Positions 34,863 to 43,963 of a stretch of 64,000 bases of DNA are shown here, piece after piece. Position 1 is the stretch's first letter, and each line of letters opens with the position of its first letter. Source of the stretch: an uncultured Pelagibacteraceae bacterium (GTDB lineage Bacteria > Pseudomonadota > Alphaproteobacteria > Pelagibacterales > Pelagibacteraceae); the NCBI GenBank assembly GCA_902586485.1, contig CACIHO010000001.1, positions 1-64,000 of the forward strand, given 5' to 3'. Position numbers and translations under genes: made by a program. The notes beneath the pieces were generated by a model that was not told the origin of the DNA, searched no databases, and worked only from the letters and a program-made list of their open reading frames with translations.

Positions 34863-35837
34863 ATGAAAAACAAAAGTTTACCGTTAATTATCGGTGCTGT
34901 AGTAATAATTGCTGCTGCAATCTTCTTTATGCAAGGGGGCGATAAAACGGCAAAGAAATCAGGTGACAGTAGTCAACCTATAGTAATACCAACTCATAAT
35001 TGGTCAAGTCAAATTGTAATGGCTTATGTAATTGGTGGAATTTTTGAAAGCATGGGTAACAATGTAAGTTATGTAAACGCTGACTCTCAAGCAGTTTATG
35101 AGTCAATAAGAATCGGAGATGTAACTTTATCTCATGAAGTTTGGGAATCTGCTTTTGGTAAATCATTCACAACTGCTTTAGATAAAGGTGGTTTGTTAGA
35201 TTGGGGTGATCATGAAGCAAGAACTCTAGAAGATATGGGATATCCAAATTGGGTTGTTGATAAAGGATTATGCCCAGGTCTACCTGATTGGACTGCTTTA
35301 AAAAATCCAGATTGTGCTAAAAACTTTACAACACCTGACTCACCAGATGGAAAAGGAAGAATGTTGGAAGGACCACAAACTTGGCATGGTGATTTGATAC
35401 CTCAAAGAGTTGAAGCTCTTGGTTTGGGCGATCTTTGGTGGGTGAAATTTGCTGGAAGCGCTGATGCACTTTGGGCAGAATTAGCGGCAGCTGAAAAAGA
35501 AGGAAGAGGAACAATTATATTTAACTGGACACCTAACTTTACTGATGGTGCTGGTTTTACTTTTATTGACTTTCCTCCTTACACAGCTGGCTGTAGACCA
35601 GAAGATGGTGGAGATGGAAAATGTGGTTCACCAGATGGTTATTTAAAAAAAGCTGTGCATGAAGATTTTCCAAAAACACATCCTGCAGCAGCTGCAGTCT
35701 TTAAAAATATGTCATTCTCTACAAGTCAAATCGGAGCAATGGCTGCTTTAGTTGATGTTGACAAAATGACCCATGAGGACGCTGCCAAAAAATGGTTAGC
35801 TGATAACGAGTCGGTTTGGAAAGCATTTATTAAATAA
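34863..35837 (+). CDS. tmoX: TMAO/betaine-type periplasmic binding protein (TmoX-like)
   Basis: Substrate-binding protein of the ProX/OpuAC type, 324 residues. An N-terminal hydrophobic stretch (about 6-24) serves as signal or anchor; the mature part has PIVIPTHNWSSQIVMAYVIG and many Trp and Tyr residues (DLWWVKF, FNWTPNF) that would form an aromatic box for a quaternary amine or TMAO. It is divergent from tdm, which matches the known pairing of tmoXWV with tdm in marine bacteria. A strong promoter-like sequence and GGAGGG ribosome site precede it, and a terminator follows, consistent with high expression. Glycine betaine or choline remain possible ligands. Confidence 0.84.
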   Translation: MKNKSLPLIIGAVVIIAAAIFFMQGGDKTAKKSGDSSQPIVIPTHNWSSQIVMAYVIGGIFESMGNNVSYVNADSQAVYESIRIGDVTLSHEVWESAFGKSFTTALDKGGLLDWGDHEARTLEDMGYPNWVVDKGLCPGLPDWTALKNPDCAKNFTTPDSPDGKGRMLEGPQTWHGDLIPQRVEALGLGDLWWVKFAGSADALWAELAAAEKEGRGTIIFNWTPNFTDGAGFTFIDFPPYTAGCRPEDGGDGKCGSPDGYLKKAVHEDFPKTHPAAAAVFKNMSFSTSQIGAMAALVDVDKMTHEDAAKKWLADNESVWKAFIK

Positions 35838-35860
35838 GGATAAAAATTAAAATTTAAAAT

Positions 35861-35893
35861 CTCCCCCAACACTGTTGGGGGGGATTTTTTTTT
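35861..35893 (+). terminator. Intrinsic terminator after tmoX
   Basis: TCCCCCAA (35862-35869) pairs with TTGGGGG (from 35875), then GGGA and nine Ts (35885-35893). This is a strong GC-rich terminator right after the binding-protein gene. The rest of the transporter lies about 1 kb further on, so the two parts are probably transcribed at different levels. Confidence 0.9.
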
Positions 35894-35918
35894 GATAAAT
35901 TTTGTGTAAAATATATTA

Positions 35919-36296
35919 ATGAAAAAATATTTTCTTATAATATTTTTTAGTTTTTTAATCTGCTCATCAGTTTTAGCAAGAAGTACCGGATGTAAAGAAG
36001 GTAATTGTGAAAATGGTTTTGGTAAATGGGTATACACTGATAAAACTACTTATGAAGGGGAGTGGGTTAATACAAAAAAACAAGGTCAAGGTATCGAAAC
36101 CTGGCCTAATGGCTATATCTATAAAGGGGAATTTAAAAATAGTGAATGGAGCGGACAAGGAATTCTAACCTTTCCTGACGGATCTAAGTATGAAGGAGAG
36201 TGGTCTAAAGGTTTTATGAATGGACAAGGAACATTTACTTGGGCAGATGGAAAACAAAAATCAGGTATTTGGAAGAACGGTACGTTACAAGAATAA
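35919..36296 (+). CDS. Secreted MORN-repeat protein
   Basis: A 125-residue protein with a signal peptide (MKKYFLIIFFSFLICSSVLA, cleavage near 20) and about four MORN repeats, seen as YEGEWVNTKKQGQGIETW, YKGEFKNSEWSGQGILTF and YEGEWSKGFMNGQGTFTW. MORN repeats form elongated beta sheets that bind proteins or lipids. A periplasmic location is expected. It is inserted between tmoX and the other transporter genes and shares one base with the next gene (TAATG). No link to TMAO transport is evident apart from position. Confidence 0.8.
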   Translation: MKKYFLIIFFSFLICSSVLARSTGCKEGNCENGFGKWVYTDKTTYEGEWVNTKKQGQGIETWPNGYIYKGEFKNSEWSGQGILTFPDGSKYEGEWSKGFMNGQGTFTWADGKQKSGIWKNGTLQE

Positions 36297-36847
36297 TGTC
36301 AAAAGAAAATTATTTTAATAAAATAAAAGATTTACCCGAATCTTCAAGGCAGTTTATTGGTTTGATAATAATTACACTGATAGTAATCATGTCTTTTAGT
36401 ATTTTAAATGGAATTTTTGGTCAGGGAGATGACTTGGTAAAAAGAATGAAGTTAGAAGAAGAGAGAATTGCTGAAGAAAAAAAACTTAGTGAATTAATTT
36501 CTAAATTACCTTCTGGAATACTAGTTTCCTTTGATGGTACAGATCATTATAAGTTGACTGACGAGGTATATGAGCAAGTATGTAAGGCTACAAAACTAAT
36601 TCCACAAAGAGCAATTATGGGTGCTAATTTTTTAAATTTCAGAGCGCATGAGCTTTATACAATTAATGGAAATAAAATTGATGAAACTTTCGTAAAATGG
36701 GACAAAGAAAAAAGTAAATGTTTTGCTGGTTTTACAGTTAGTGGAAATAATGTAGGTGTTGACGAAAGTATAACTATAAGTGGAGAAGCTTTAAGTTTTT
36801 TAAGTACTGGAATTGATACTAGAGTTTATTTTATTAAAAATTTTTAA
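36296..36847 (+). CDS. Unknown membrane-anchored protein (183 aa)
   Basis: No family recognised. From ATG 36296, which overlaps the MORN gene stop (TAATG), the 183-residue protein has a cytoplasmic start, one membrane helix (about 21-41, FIGLIIITLIVIMSFSILNG), a charged coiled-coil-like stretch (KRMKLEEERIAEEKKLSEL) and an extracytoplasmic domain with two cysteines (QVCKATK and SKCFAGF). This start is preferred over an upstream in-frame one inside the MORN gene because of the coupling. It probably works with the MORN protein in the envelope. Confidence 0.66.
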   Translation: MSKENYFNKIKDLPESSRQFIGLIIITLIVIMSFSILNGIFGQGDDLVKRMKLEEERIAEEKKLSELISKLPSGILVSFDGTDHYKLTDEVYEQVCKATKLIPQRAIMGANFLNFRAHELYTINGNKIDETFVKWDKEKSKCFAGFTVSGNNVGVDESITISGEALSFLSTGIDTRVYFIKNF

Positions 36848-36911
36848 TGAAGAAAGGTAACATTATTAACATTTTAATTTAATTGAATTTAAGATAACTT
36901 TAAAAAAATTT

Positions 36912-37943
36912 ATGTCTGAAACTGTAATCAAATGTGAGTCGGTGTACAAAATCTTTGGAGCAAATGCCAAAAAGATGCTTGAGGAGTCTAATGGCAATGT
37001 AGATGCAAAAACTTTTCAGGAAAAAGGATGTATAGTTGGAGTTAATAATGCTTCTTTTGAAGTTGTTAAAGGAGAAATGTTAGTAGTGATGGGATTATCT
37101 GGTTCGGGTAAATCAACTTTGCTTAGATGTATATCAAGACTAACAGATGCAACAGGTGGAAAAATTTTCATAGAGGGTCAAGATTTACTTGAGTTAAATA
37201 ATAAAGAATTAATTGAACTTAGAAGAAATAAAATGGGAATGGTGTTTCAAAGTTTTGCTTTGCTGCCTCATAAAACGGTTGTTGAAAACATTGCTTTCCC
37301 ATTGCAGATAAAAGGTATTGAGATTGAAGAGAGTATTAGTAGAGCGATGGAAATGGTTAAATTAGTTGGACTTGATGGAAGAGAAAACTATTTTCCAAGA
37401 GAGCTTTCAGGCGGGCAACAACAAAGAGTAGGGATTGCAAGATCATTAGCAGTAGAACCTGATATATGGTTTTTGGATGAGCCTTTTTCTGCATTAGATC
37501 CATTAATAAGAAGAGAAATGCAAGATGAGTTTTTAAGACTTCAAGAAAAATTACAGAAAACTATTATGTTCATTACCCATGATTTTGATGAAGCATTAAA
37601 GTTAGCTGATAGAATAGCAATTATGAAAGATGGTATAATTGAACAATTAGATACACCTGCCAACATAGTATTAAATCCAGCAACTGAATATGTAAGAAAG
37701 TTTACTGAAGAAGTACCAAGAGAGAAAGTTTTGGTTATTGAGGATGTAATGGATTCTTCAAAAAAAGATAACTTGGGTGATTTAAAGGTTTCAAAAGATG
37801 ATATTATAGAAAATGTTGCAGAAAAAATTCTTACTCAAGAAAAAATAGTAGGAGTAGTAGACTCACAAAATAAAATAGTAGGTTCAATTAAACCCTCAAA
37901 AATAATCGATACAGTATTTGGAGGAAGAAAAAACGGTAGTTAA
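36912..37943 (+). CDS. tmoW: TMAO/betaine-type ABC transporter ATP-binding protein (TmoW/ProV-like)
   Basis: ProV/OpuAA-type ATPase, 343 residues. It has the family's N-terminal part (VYKIFGANAKKMLEE), Walker A GLSGSGKST (about 61-69), signature LSGGQQQRVGIARSLA, Walker B IWFLDEPFSALDP and switch His in THDFDEA. The C-terminal 70 residues are a shortened CBS-like region (KILTQEKIVGVVDSQNKIVG) of the type that senses ionic strength in osmoprotectant importers. Three bases separate it from the permease gene. With tmoX it forms a TMAO importer candidate; glycine betaine is the main alternative substrate. Confidence 0.85.
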   Translation: MSETVIKCESVYKIFGANAKKMLEESNGNVDAKTFQEKGCIVGVNNASFEVVKGEMLVVMGLSGSGKSTLLRCISRLTDATGGKIFIEGQDLLELNNKELIELRRNKMGMVFQSFALLPHKTVVENIAFPLQIKGIEIEESISRAMEMVKLVGLDGRENYFPRELSGGQQQRVGIARSLAVEPDIWFLDEPFSALDPLIRREMQDEFLRLQEKLQKTIMFITHDFDEALKLADRIAIMKDGIIEQLDTPANIVLNPATEYVRKFTEEVPREKVLVIEDVMDSSKKDNLGDLKVSKDDIIENVAEKILTQEKIVGVVDSQNKIVGSIKPSKIIDTVFGGRKNGS

Positions 37944-37946
37944 AAT

Positions 37947-40100
37947 ATGGAGTATTTAAAAAAATATCCAAAATTATTTCAATGGTTATTTTTATTAATT
38001 GTATTTTTTGCTTTATGTTTTGCAATTGATGTTCCTGAAACTTATAAATTTATAAGAGGCCAGGCTGAATTTGTTAAAGATCCAAACCAAAGTGTTTACT
38101 TTTTTCTAGGTAAAGAGGTTAGGTATTATGCCTTTGATGTATTTTGGAGATTGCCTCCACTTCTAGGATGGCTGCCTATTTGGATAAACGACTCTTTATT
38201 TTTCTTAATGAATGAATGGATGCCAATGGAGTTTTGGAACGAAGATACCCAAGAATTTAAAACTCGACCACTGCTTTTACAAATAAGTAGAAATTTAACT
38301 GCATTTATGACTTTTTTAATCGAATTAATTAGGGAAATTTTACTTGGAGGTTTAGAGACTATTGTTGCATTTACTAGCTGGGATTTTATCGATGCTTATC
38401 CTTGGTTAGAATTGCCGGGTTTACCTTGGACAATTGTTGCAGCAGGAGCAGCGATACTCTCTTATAAATTAAGTGGAAAAGGATTGGCTTTGTTTGCAGG
38501 TTTAACAATGATCTATATTTCTATATTTGGTCAATGGAAACCTTCAATGCAAACACTTTCTTTTATACTTGTTGCAGCTCCACTTTCATTTATTTTTGGT
38601 TTAGGACTTGGTATTGCGGCATACAAAAGTAAACGTGTTGAAAAAGCATTGTACCCAATTCTTCTAGTGATGCAGACTATGCCACAATATGCTGTATTAG
38701 TTCCTGCACTTGTTCTATTTGGAGTTGGTGATCACGCTGCTGTAATTATTACTATGGTTGTTGCAGTTCCGCCAATGATATTGCTTACAATTTTAGGCTT
38801 AAGAGCCATACCACCGGAAGTAATTGAAGCAGGAAGAATGAGCGGGTGTACTAATTGGCAACTAATGCTTAAGGTATTAATACCTACAGCAAGACGAGAT
38901 ATTTTAATTGGAGTTAACCAAGTTATTATGGTTTGTTTTTCAATGGCAGTTATATCTGCTTTCATTGGTGCTAAAGGTTTAGGATTTAATTTATTATTAG
39001 CTTTGAACCAACTTAATATTGGATTAGCATTGGAAGCAGGATTGTGTATTAGTCTAATTGCAATTCTTCTTGATAAAATGTCTTTGGCTTGGGCAAATAA
39101 ACAAACAGATTATTTTGGAAACCTGACATTTTTCCAAAGAAATAAAAACGTAATATTTTTCGCAGCTTCATTCCTAATTGGAATAATTCTTGCATATGTT
39201 GGGACTTTTATTTTCAAAGGTAGTTTTAATTACTTGTTTGAAATTCCACATAACAAAGGAATATCAACAGCAGATTTTTGGAATAAGGGGGTTGATTGGA
39301 TTTTTGATACTTTTTTCGTGTATATAAAAGCATTTAATACATGGTTAATTCAAGATGTGCTTCAGCCGATGAGAGCTTTATATTTAAGAATGCCTGCTGT
39401 TGCCACATTGGTACTGGCGGTTGGTGCAGGATATTTAATTGGAGGAATTCGATCAGCATTAGTTGTTGCTGCTTTGACTTTATTTATAGCATTAAGCCCA
39501 TGGTGGGATAGAGCGTTAGTTACATTATATATGGCAACTTTTGGGGTAGTTATTTCTTGTTTAATAGGATTTACAGTCGGAACATTATGTTTTCAAAATA
39601 AAAAATCAGCAGCGTTTATGCTGGGTGTTTGTGATATATTTCAAACATTCCCATCATTTGTATATCTAATTCCGGTAATGATGCTTTTTGGAATTACAGA
39701 TACTTCTGTATTAATTGCAGTAATTGTTTATGCCACAATTCCTGCAACAAGGTATACAATTGAAGGTTTAAGAAGTGTTCCAGTTGGCTTACATGAAGCA
39801 GCAACAATGTCTGGTGTAAATAAATTTCAAAGATTAACAAAAATTGAGTTTCCATTAGCATTTCCACACATGATGCTTGGTTTGAATCAAACAATAGTTT
39901 TTGCTTTATTTATGGTGATAATTGGAGCCTTCATAGGGACGGAAGATCTTGGTCAATACATTTTAAAAGCACTGTCAGATAAAAATGGAGCCGGAATTGG
40001 TTTAACTTTAGGTATCTGTGTTGCATTTATAGGATTGATCTTTGATAATTTGATTAGAACTTGGGTTGGAAAAAGAAAAAAACATCTTGGTATAGATTAG
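37947..40100 (+). CDS. tmoV: TMAO/betaine-type ABC transporter permease, double-length (TmoV/ProW-like)
   Basis: Inner-membrane permease of 717 residues that contains two ProW-like permease domains in one chain. The first EAA loop is PPEVIEAGRMSGCTNWQLML (about 290-310) and the second is PVGLHEAATMSGVNKFQRLT (about 610-630). Each is flanked by five or more helices, with additional hydrophobic segments at the N-terminus and between the halves. Such fused permeases would allow one polypeptide to replace the usual homodimer. It follows the ATPase gene by 3 bases and precedes the glycerol kinase gene by 4 bases. Confidence 0.85.
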   Translation: MEYLKKYPKLFQWLFLLIVFFALCFAIDVPETYKFIRGQAEFVKDPNQSVYFFLGKEVRYYAFDVFWRLPPLLGWLPIWINDSLFFLMNEWMPMEFWNEDTQEFKTRPLLLQISRNLTAFMTFLIELIREILLGGLETIVAFTSWDFIDAYPWLELPGLPWTIVAAGAAILSYKLSGKGLALFAGLTMIYISIFGQWKPSMQTLSFILVAAPLSFIFGLGLGIAAYKSKRVEKALYPILLVMQTMPQYAVLVPALVLFGVGDHAAVIITMVVAVPPMILLTILGLRAIPPEVIEAGRMSGCTNWQLMLKVLIPTARRDILIGVNQVIMVCFSMAVISAFIGAKGLGFNLLLALNQLNIGLALEAGLCISLIAILLDKMSLAWANKQTDYFGNLTFFQRNKNVIFFAASFLIGIILAYVGTFIFKGSFNYLFEIPHNKGISTADFWNKGVDWIFDTFFVYIKAFNTWLIQDVLQPMRALYLRMPAVATLVLAVGAGYLIGGIRSALVVAALTLFIALSPWWDRALVTLYMATFGVVISCLIGFTVGTLCFQNKKSAAFMLGVCDIFQTFPSFVYLIPVMMLFGITDTSVLIAVIVYATIPATRYTIEGLRSVPVGLHEAATMSGVNKFQRLTKIEFPLAFPHMMLGLNQTIVFALFMVIIGAFIGTEDLGQYILKALSDKNGAGIGLTLGICVAFIGLIFDNLIRTWVGKRKKHLGID

Positions 40101-40104
40101 TATT

Positions 40105-41583
40105 TTGAAAAAATTTATTGTCTCTATTGATCAAGGAACAACCTCGTCAAGAGTTGTTTTGTTTGACACTAAAGGGAACATTAAATTTATTTCTCAATAT
40201 GAATTTAAACAATACTTTCCTAGAAATGGCTGGGTAGAGCATAATCCAAATGAAATTTGGTCGACAACACTTAAAGCATTAAAACAAACAATTAAAAAAG
40301 CTACAAGTTTGAAAGGTCATATACTTACAATTGGAATTACAAATCAGAGAGAAACTACAATTTTGTGGAATAAAAAAACTGGAAAACCCATTTATAATGC
40401 AATCGTTTGGCAAGATAGAAGAACGCAGGAATATTGTAAATATCTAAAGAATAAAAATTACGAAAATACTTTTAGAAAAAAAACAGGTTTATTTATAGAT
40501 CCTTATTTTTCTGCCACTAAAATAAAATGGATTTTAGACAATATAAAAATTTCTAAAAAATTACTTAAATCAAATAATTTATTATTTGGTACGGTAGACA
40601 CCTTCTTAATCTGGAAATTGACAAAAGGTAAACATCATTTAACTGAAGCTACAAATGCAAGTAGAACTATGTTGTTTAATATAAATAATAATAAATGGGA
40701 TAATGAAATTTTACAGAAATTAAAAATTCCAAAGAATATTTTGCCAGAGGTAAAGAATTCTGCAGATAATTTTGGAAAAACAAACAAGAAAATTGTAGGA
40801 AAAGAAATACCCATTTCAGCTGTTTTAGGAGATCAACAAGCAGCTGCTGTAGGACAAGCTTGTTTTGACAGAGGATCCATAAAAAGTACGTATGGTACTG
40901 GTGCATTTATAATAATGAACACTGGATCAAAAAAAATTAATTCAAAAAATAAGTTATTAACAACAATTTGTTATAGATTGAATAACAAGACTACTTATGC
41001 TCTTGAAGGATCTATTTTCATAGCAGGAGCAGGTATACAATGGTTAAGGGATAAAATTAAATTAATAAACAACGCTTATGAAACCGAAAAAATAGCTAAA
41101 TCAACAAAAAGCAATAATGAGGTATATATAGTTCCAGCTTTTAGTGGAATAGGTGCTCCTTATTGGAGACCTGATGCTAGAGGTTTAATAACAGGACTTA
41201 CAAGAGATACAGATTGGAAAACTTTGGTGAGAGCAACAGTCGAGTCAGTTGCTTATCAAAGTTATGACTTATTTTATGCAATGAATAAAGATGGTTTAAA
41301 GCCTAGAATAGTTAAAATTGATGGTGGTATGGTAGCTAATAATTGGTTTTCTCAATTTTTGGCAGATGTAATTAATTTAAAAGTAATTCGACCTAAAGTC
41401 TTAGAAACCACTGCTCTTGGAGCAGCTTTGTTTGCAGGTTATCAAGTAGGAGAATTCAAGTCATTAAATCAGATCAAAAATACATGGAAAAAAGATAATG
41501 CTTTTAAGCCTAAAATTAATAAAAAACTTAGAAATCATATATTGCATGGTTGGAAGCAAGCGATTAAAAAAACTTTAGCATAA
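40105..41583 (+). CDS. glpK: Glycerol kinase
   Basis: FGGY-family kinase, 492 residues, that makes glycerol 3-phosphate from glycerol and ATP. Family marks are VSIDQGTTSSR at the start, ITNQRETTILWNKKTG, YNAIVWQDRR, STYGTGAFIIMNTG and DGGMVANNWFSQFLAD. Start is a TTG at 40105, only 4 bases after the permease stop; no closer ATG keeps the DQGTT motif. It is followed after 10 bases by the glycerol-3-phosphate dehydrogenase gene. Placement after a transporter operon raises the idea that glycerol or glycerol-linked compounds enter the same pathway, but this is not shown. Confidence 0.93.
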   Translation: MKKFIVSIDQGTTSSRVVLFDTKGNIKFISQYEFKQYFPRNGWVEHNPNEIWSTTLKALKQTIKKATSLKGHILTIGITNQRETTILWNKKTGKPIYNAIVWQDRRTQEYCKYLKNKNYENTFRKKTGLFIDPYFSATKIKWILDNIKISKKLLKSNNLLFGTVDTFLIWKLTKGKHHLTEATNASRTMLFNINNNKWDNEILQKLKIPKNILPEVKNSADNFGKTNKKIVGKEIPISAVLGDQQAAAVGQACFDRGSIKSTYGTGAFIIMNTGSKKINSKNKLLTTICYRLNNKTTYALEGSIFIAGAGIQWLRDKIKLINNAYETEKIAKSTKSNNEVYIVPAFSGIGAPYWRPDARGLITGLTRDTDWKTLVRATVESVAYQSYDLFYAMNKDGLKPRIVKIDGGMVANNWFSQFLADVINLKVIRPKVLETTALGAALFAGYQVGEFKSLNQIKNTWKKDNAFKPKINKKLRNHILHGWKQAIKKTLA

Positions 41584-41593
41584 ATATAAAAAA

Positions 41594-42550
41594 ATGAAAA
41601 AAATATTAATTGTTGGTGCGGGAGCTATGGGAGCTGCCTTCTCAATACCATTGTTGGATAATGGTCACTCAGTTGCTCTAACAGAGCCATACAATTTTAG
41701 ATTACTAGAAAAATTGAATTCAAAAAAAAAAATTCACCCATCATTAAATATAAATTTACCAAAAAAATTGAAAATAATTAAGTTTTCAAATGAAACTTTA
41801 AGTCGCAAATGGGACTTAATTGTAATTGCTGTGAGTTCTTTAGGAATAGACTTGATTGGAAAAAATCTATCAAAAATTAAAAATAAAACACCTATTTTGG
41901 TATTAACAAAAGGTCTTAAATTAGACGGTAGAAATTTAATTTCAATGTCTAGCTTATTAAAAAAGTATAATAAAAATTTAAATGTTTCAGTTTTGAAAGG
42001 TCCATGTTTAGCAAATGAATTAGCTAAAAAAGTTAGAAGCTTCACAGTGATCGCAAACAAAAATATTAATACTACCAAAAAAATTGGAAAATTAATTTCT
42101 ACAAATTATTATCAAACTGAATTTAGTAGAGATGTTAATGGAGTCGAATTTTTGTCAGCTATAAAAAATATTTATTCTATGATAATTGGGTCTGGACAAT
42201 GGCACAATACATCATCAGCATTATTTAGAAAATCAATAGATGAAATGAAATATCTTTCAAATTATTTTAAGGGCAAAAAGGAAACTGTTTATGGTTTGGC
42301 AGGTTTAGGAGATTTATACGTAAGTGCAATGGGGGGAAGAAATAGTAAAATGGGAGAGTACCTTGGCAAAGGATATACTTTTACCCAAGCAAAGAAAAAA
42401 TTTATGAGAAATGATACAGTAGAAGGTGCTGATTTAGCAACAGAAATTGCCCCTTTTGTATTTAAAAAAATTAACAAAAGAAGAATTCCTTTAATGATCT
42501 CTTTATTAGAGGCAATTGTTAAAAATAAAAAATTAAAAATTAAATATTAA
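41594..42550 (+). CDS. gpsA: Glycerol-3-phosphate dehydrogenase [NAD(P)+]-like
   Basis: A 318-residue GpsA-type dehydrogenase linking dihydroxyacetone phosphate and glycerol 3-phosphate, cytosolic. NAD site ILIVGAGAMGAAF at the start, LKGPCLANELAK, the catalytic Lys in EFLSAIKNIYSM and GLAGLGDLYVSAMGGRNSKMG are all present. Slightly short (GpsA is usually about 330) but complete. Paired with glpK, it forms a glycerol-to-triose-phosphate route or supplies G3P for lipids. Most SAR11-type genomes would also have a housekeeping gpsA elsewhere; whether this is a second copy cannot be seen here. Ends 4 bases before the convergent tmm. Confidence 0.84.
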   Translation: MKKILIVGAGAMGAAFSIPLLDNGHSVALTEPYNFRLLEKLNSKKKIHPSLNINLPKKLKIIKFSNETLSRKWDLIVIAVSSLGIDLIGKNLSKIKNKTPILVLTKGLKLDGRNLISMSSLLKKYNKNLNVSVLKGPCLANELAKKVRSFTVIANKNINTTKKIGKLISTNYYQTEFSRDVNGVEFLSAIKNIYSMIIGSGQWHNTSSALFRKSIDEMKYLSNYFKGKKETVYGLAGLGDLYVSAMGGRNSKMGEYLGKGYTFTQAKKKFMRNDTVEGADLATEIAPFVFKKINKRRIPLMISLLEAIVKNKKLKIKY

Positions 42551-42554
42551 TATT

Positions 42555-43886
42555 TTATTTATTTAAAAAAGTTTCCATAGAGTCATCCATCGCTGTTTCC
42601 CAAGGTGTATGATGAATTGGTGCAACTGATCCAGTCACAGGAGATGAAAACGATTTATTTCTATAAGTTAGAATATCCTCTACTTTATGATGTTCCCATT
42701 CTTTGAAATGTTTTCTAATTAATTCAAAATCAATTTTAGGATAATCAGACATATCATGAAGCTCTTTGGTATATTCTGTTTGAAAATCAATCATTTGATC
42801 AGGATTTTCTAATTTTTCCTCCATAGAAACCCACTTATTAATATCTTTATCTATTTCGTCATTACCAGGCATTTTTATTTTACCCATTATCACATCTCTT
42901 GCGTACCAAGCCTGACAGTCAAACATGTTAAATGTGTGAAATTGATCCTGCATTCCTAAATATAAAAGTTTATGATTATCTTGCCACACAACTCCTTTAT
43001 AAAGCTTTGGTGGATATAATCTGTTATGTGTTTTTAATTTTAAACTTTCATCTAAAAAAGGAAAATGATGCAGATACCCAGTACACAAAATGACTACTTC
43101 GGCATTTTGCTCTGTTCCATCTTTAAATATAGCTTTTTTTCCATCTAATTTTTCTAAATAATGTACTTCTTTCATGCCATCTGGCCATTTAAAACCCATT
43201 GGATTATGTCTGTAACCAATTGTTACGCTTTTAGCTCCGTATTTATTACATTGCAGAGCTACATCTTCAGCTGAATAACTGCTACCTAAAACAATTACAT
43301 CTTTTCCTCTAAATTCTTCTGCATCTCTGAAATCATGCGAATGCATTATTCTTCCAGGGAAAGAGTTCATTCCCTCATATTCAGGAATAAAAGGTACAGA
43401 AAAATGTCCTGTACTGACCACCAAATAATCAAAAGTGTCACTTAATATTTTATTATTAACTTTATCTTGATAGCTAATCTCAAACTTATCATTTTTGTAA
43501 ACAGTATTTGTGACCCTAGTATTAAATTTAATTTTGCTTTTTATATTACCTTTACTAACTCTTCCCAAAATATAATTTTGAAGGACTTCTCTTGGCGGAA
43601 AAGATGGAATTGGCTTACCAAAATGTTCATCAAAAGAATAATCAGCAAATTCCAAACACTCTTTAGGTCCATTAGACCACAGGTATCTATACATACTGTT
43701 GGGAACAGGATCTCCATATTGATCTGAACCAGTTCTCCAGTTGTAGTTCCATAAACCACCCCAACTTTCTTGTTTTTCAAAGCAAACTATTTCAGGAATT
43801 TTTTCTCCTTTTTTTTCTAAATGCTCAAATGCTCTTAAAATTGAAAGTCCACATGGACCAGCACCAATGATTGCTACTTTTGACAT
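42555..43886 (-). CDS. tmm: Trimethylamine monooxygenase (Tmm), bacterial FMO
   Basis: NADPH- and FAD-dependent enzyme that oxidises trimethylamine to TMAO, 443 residues from ATG 43886. This start is chosen because MSKVAIIGAGPCGLSILRAF opens the FAD fold and an AGGA site lies upstream; a further in-frame start would add 16 residues without support. Marks match characterised Tmm: FEKQESWGGLWNYNWRTG, MYRYLWSNGPKECLEFADY, FGKPIPSFPPREVL, the FMO-type signature near GHFSVPFIPEY, and NADPH fold VIVLGSSYSAEDVALQC. It is separate from tdm by 9 kb but in the same island. Divergent from the Fe-alcohol dehydrogenase gene. Confidence 0.92.
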   Translation of the reverse strand: MSKVAIIGAGPCGLSILRAFEHLEKKGEKIPEIVCFEKQESWGGLWNYNWRTGSDQYGDPVPNSMYRYLWSNGPKECLEFADYSFDEHFGKPIPSFPPREVLQNYILGRVSKGNIKSKIKFNTRVTNTVYKNDKFEISYQDKVNNKILSDTFDYLVVSTGHFSVPFIPEYEGMNSFPGRIMHSHDFRDAEEFRGKDVIVLGSSYSAEDVALQCNKYGAKSVTIGYRHNPMGFKWPDGMKEVHYLEKLDGKKAIFKDGTEQNAEVVILCTGYLHHFPFLDESLKLKTHNRLYPPKLYKGVVWQDNHKLLYLGMQDQFHTFNMFDCQAWYARDVIMGKIKMPGNDEIDKDINKWVSMEEKLENPDQMIDFQTEYTKELHDMSDYPKIDFELIRKHFKEWEHHKVEDILTYRNKSFSSPVTGSVAPIHHTPWETAMDDSMETFLNK

Positions 43887-43963
43887 AGAATTTTTCCTAT
43901 CATTAATAAATTTATAAATATATCTTAATACCAATTTTTAAAAAAATAAAATTATATTTTGTT

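Noticed and set aside
36239-36295. Upstream in-frame extension of the 183-aa protein
   Set aside because: It would run inside the MORN gene; the ATG at 36296 overlaps the MORN stop and gives a normal cytoplasmic start before the membrane helix.
41734-42078. Minus-strand open frame (114 codons) within gpsA
   Set aside because: Phe/Leu/Lys-rich shadow of an AT-rich gene, fully inside a well-identified coding region.
43887-43934. 16-residue N-terminal extension of Tmm
   Set aside because: The FAD fold begins at the Met encoded at 43886, which has an AGGA site; the extension is basic/hydrophobic and unlike other Tmm starts.
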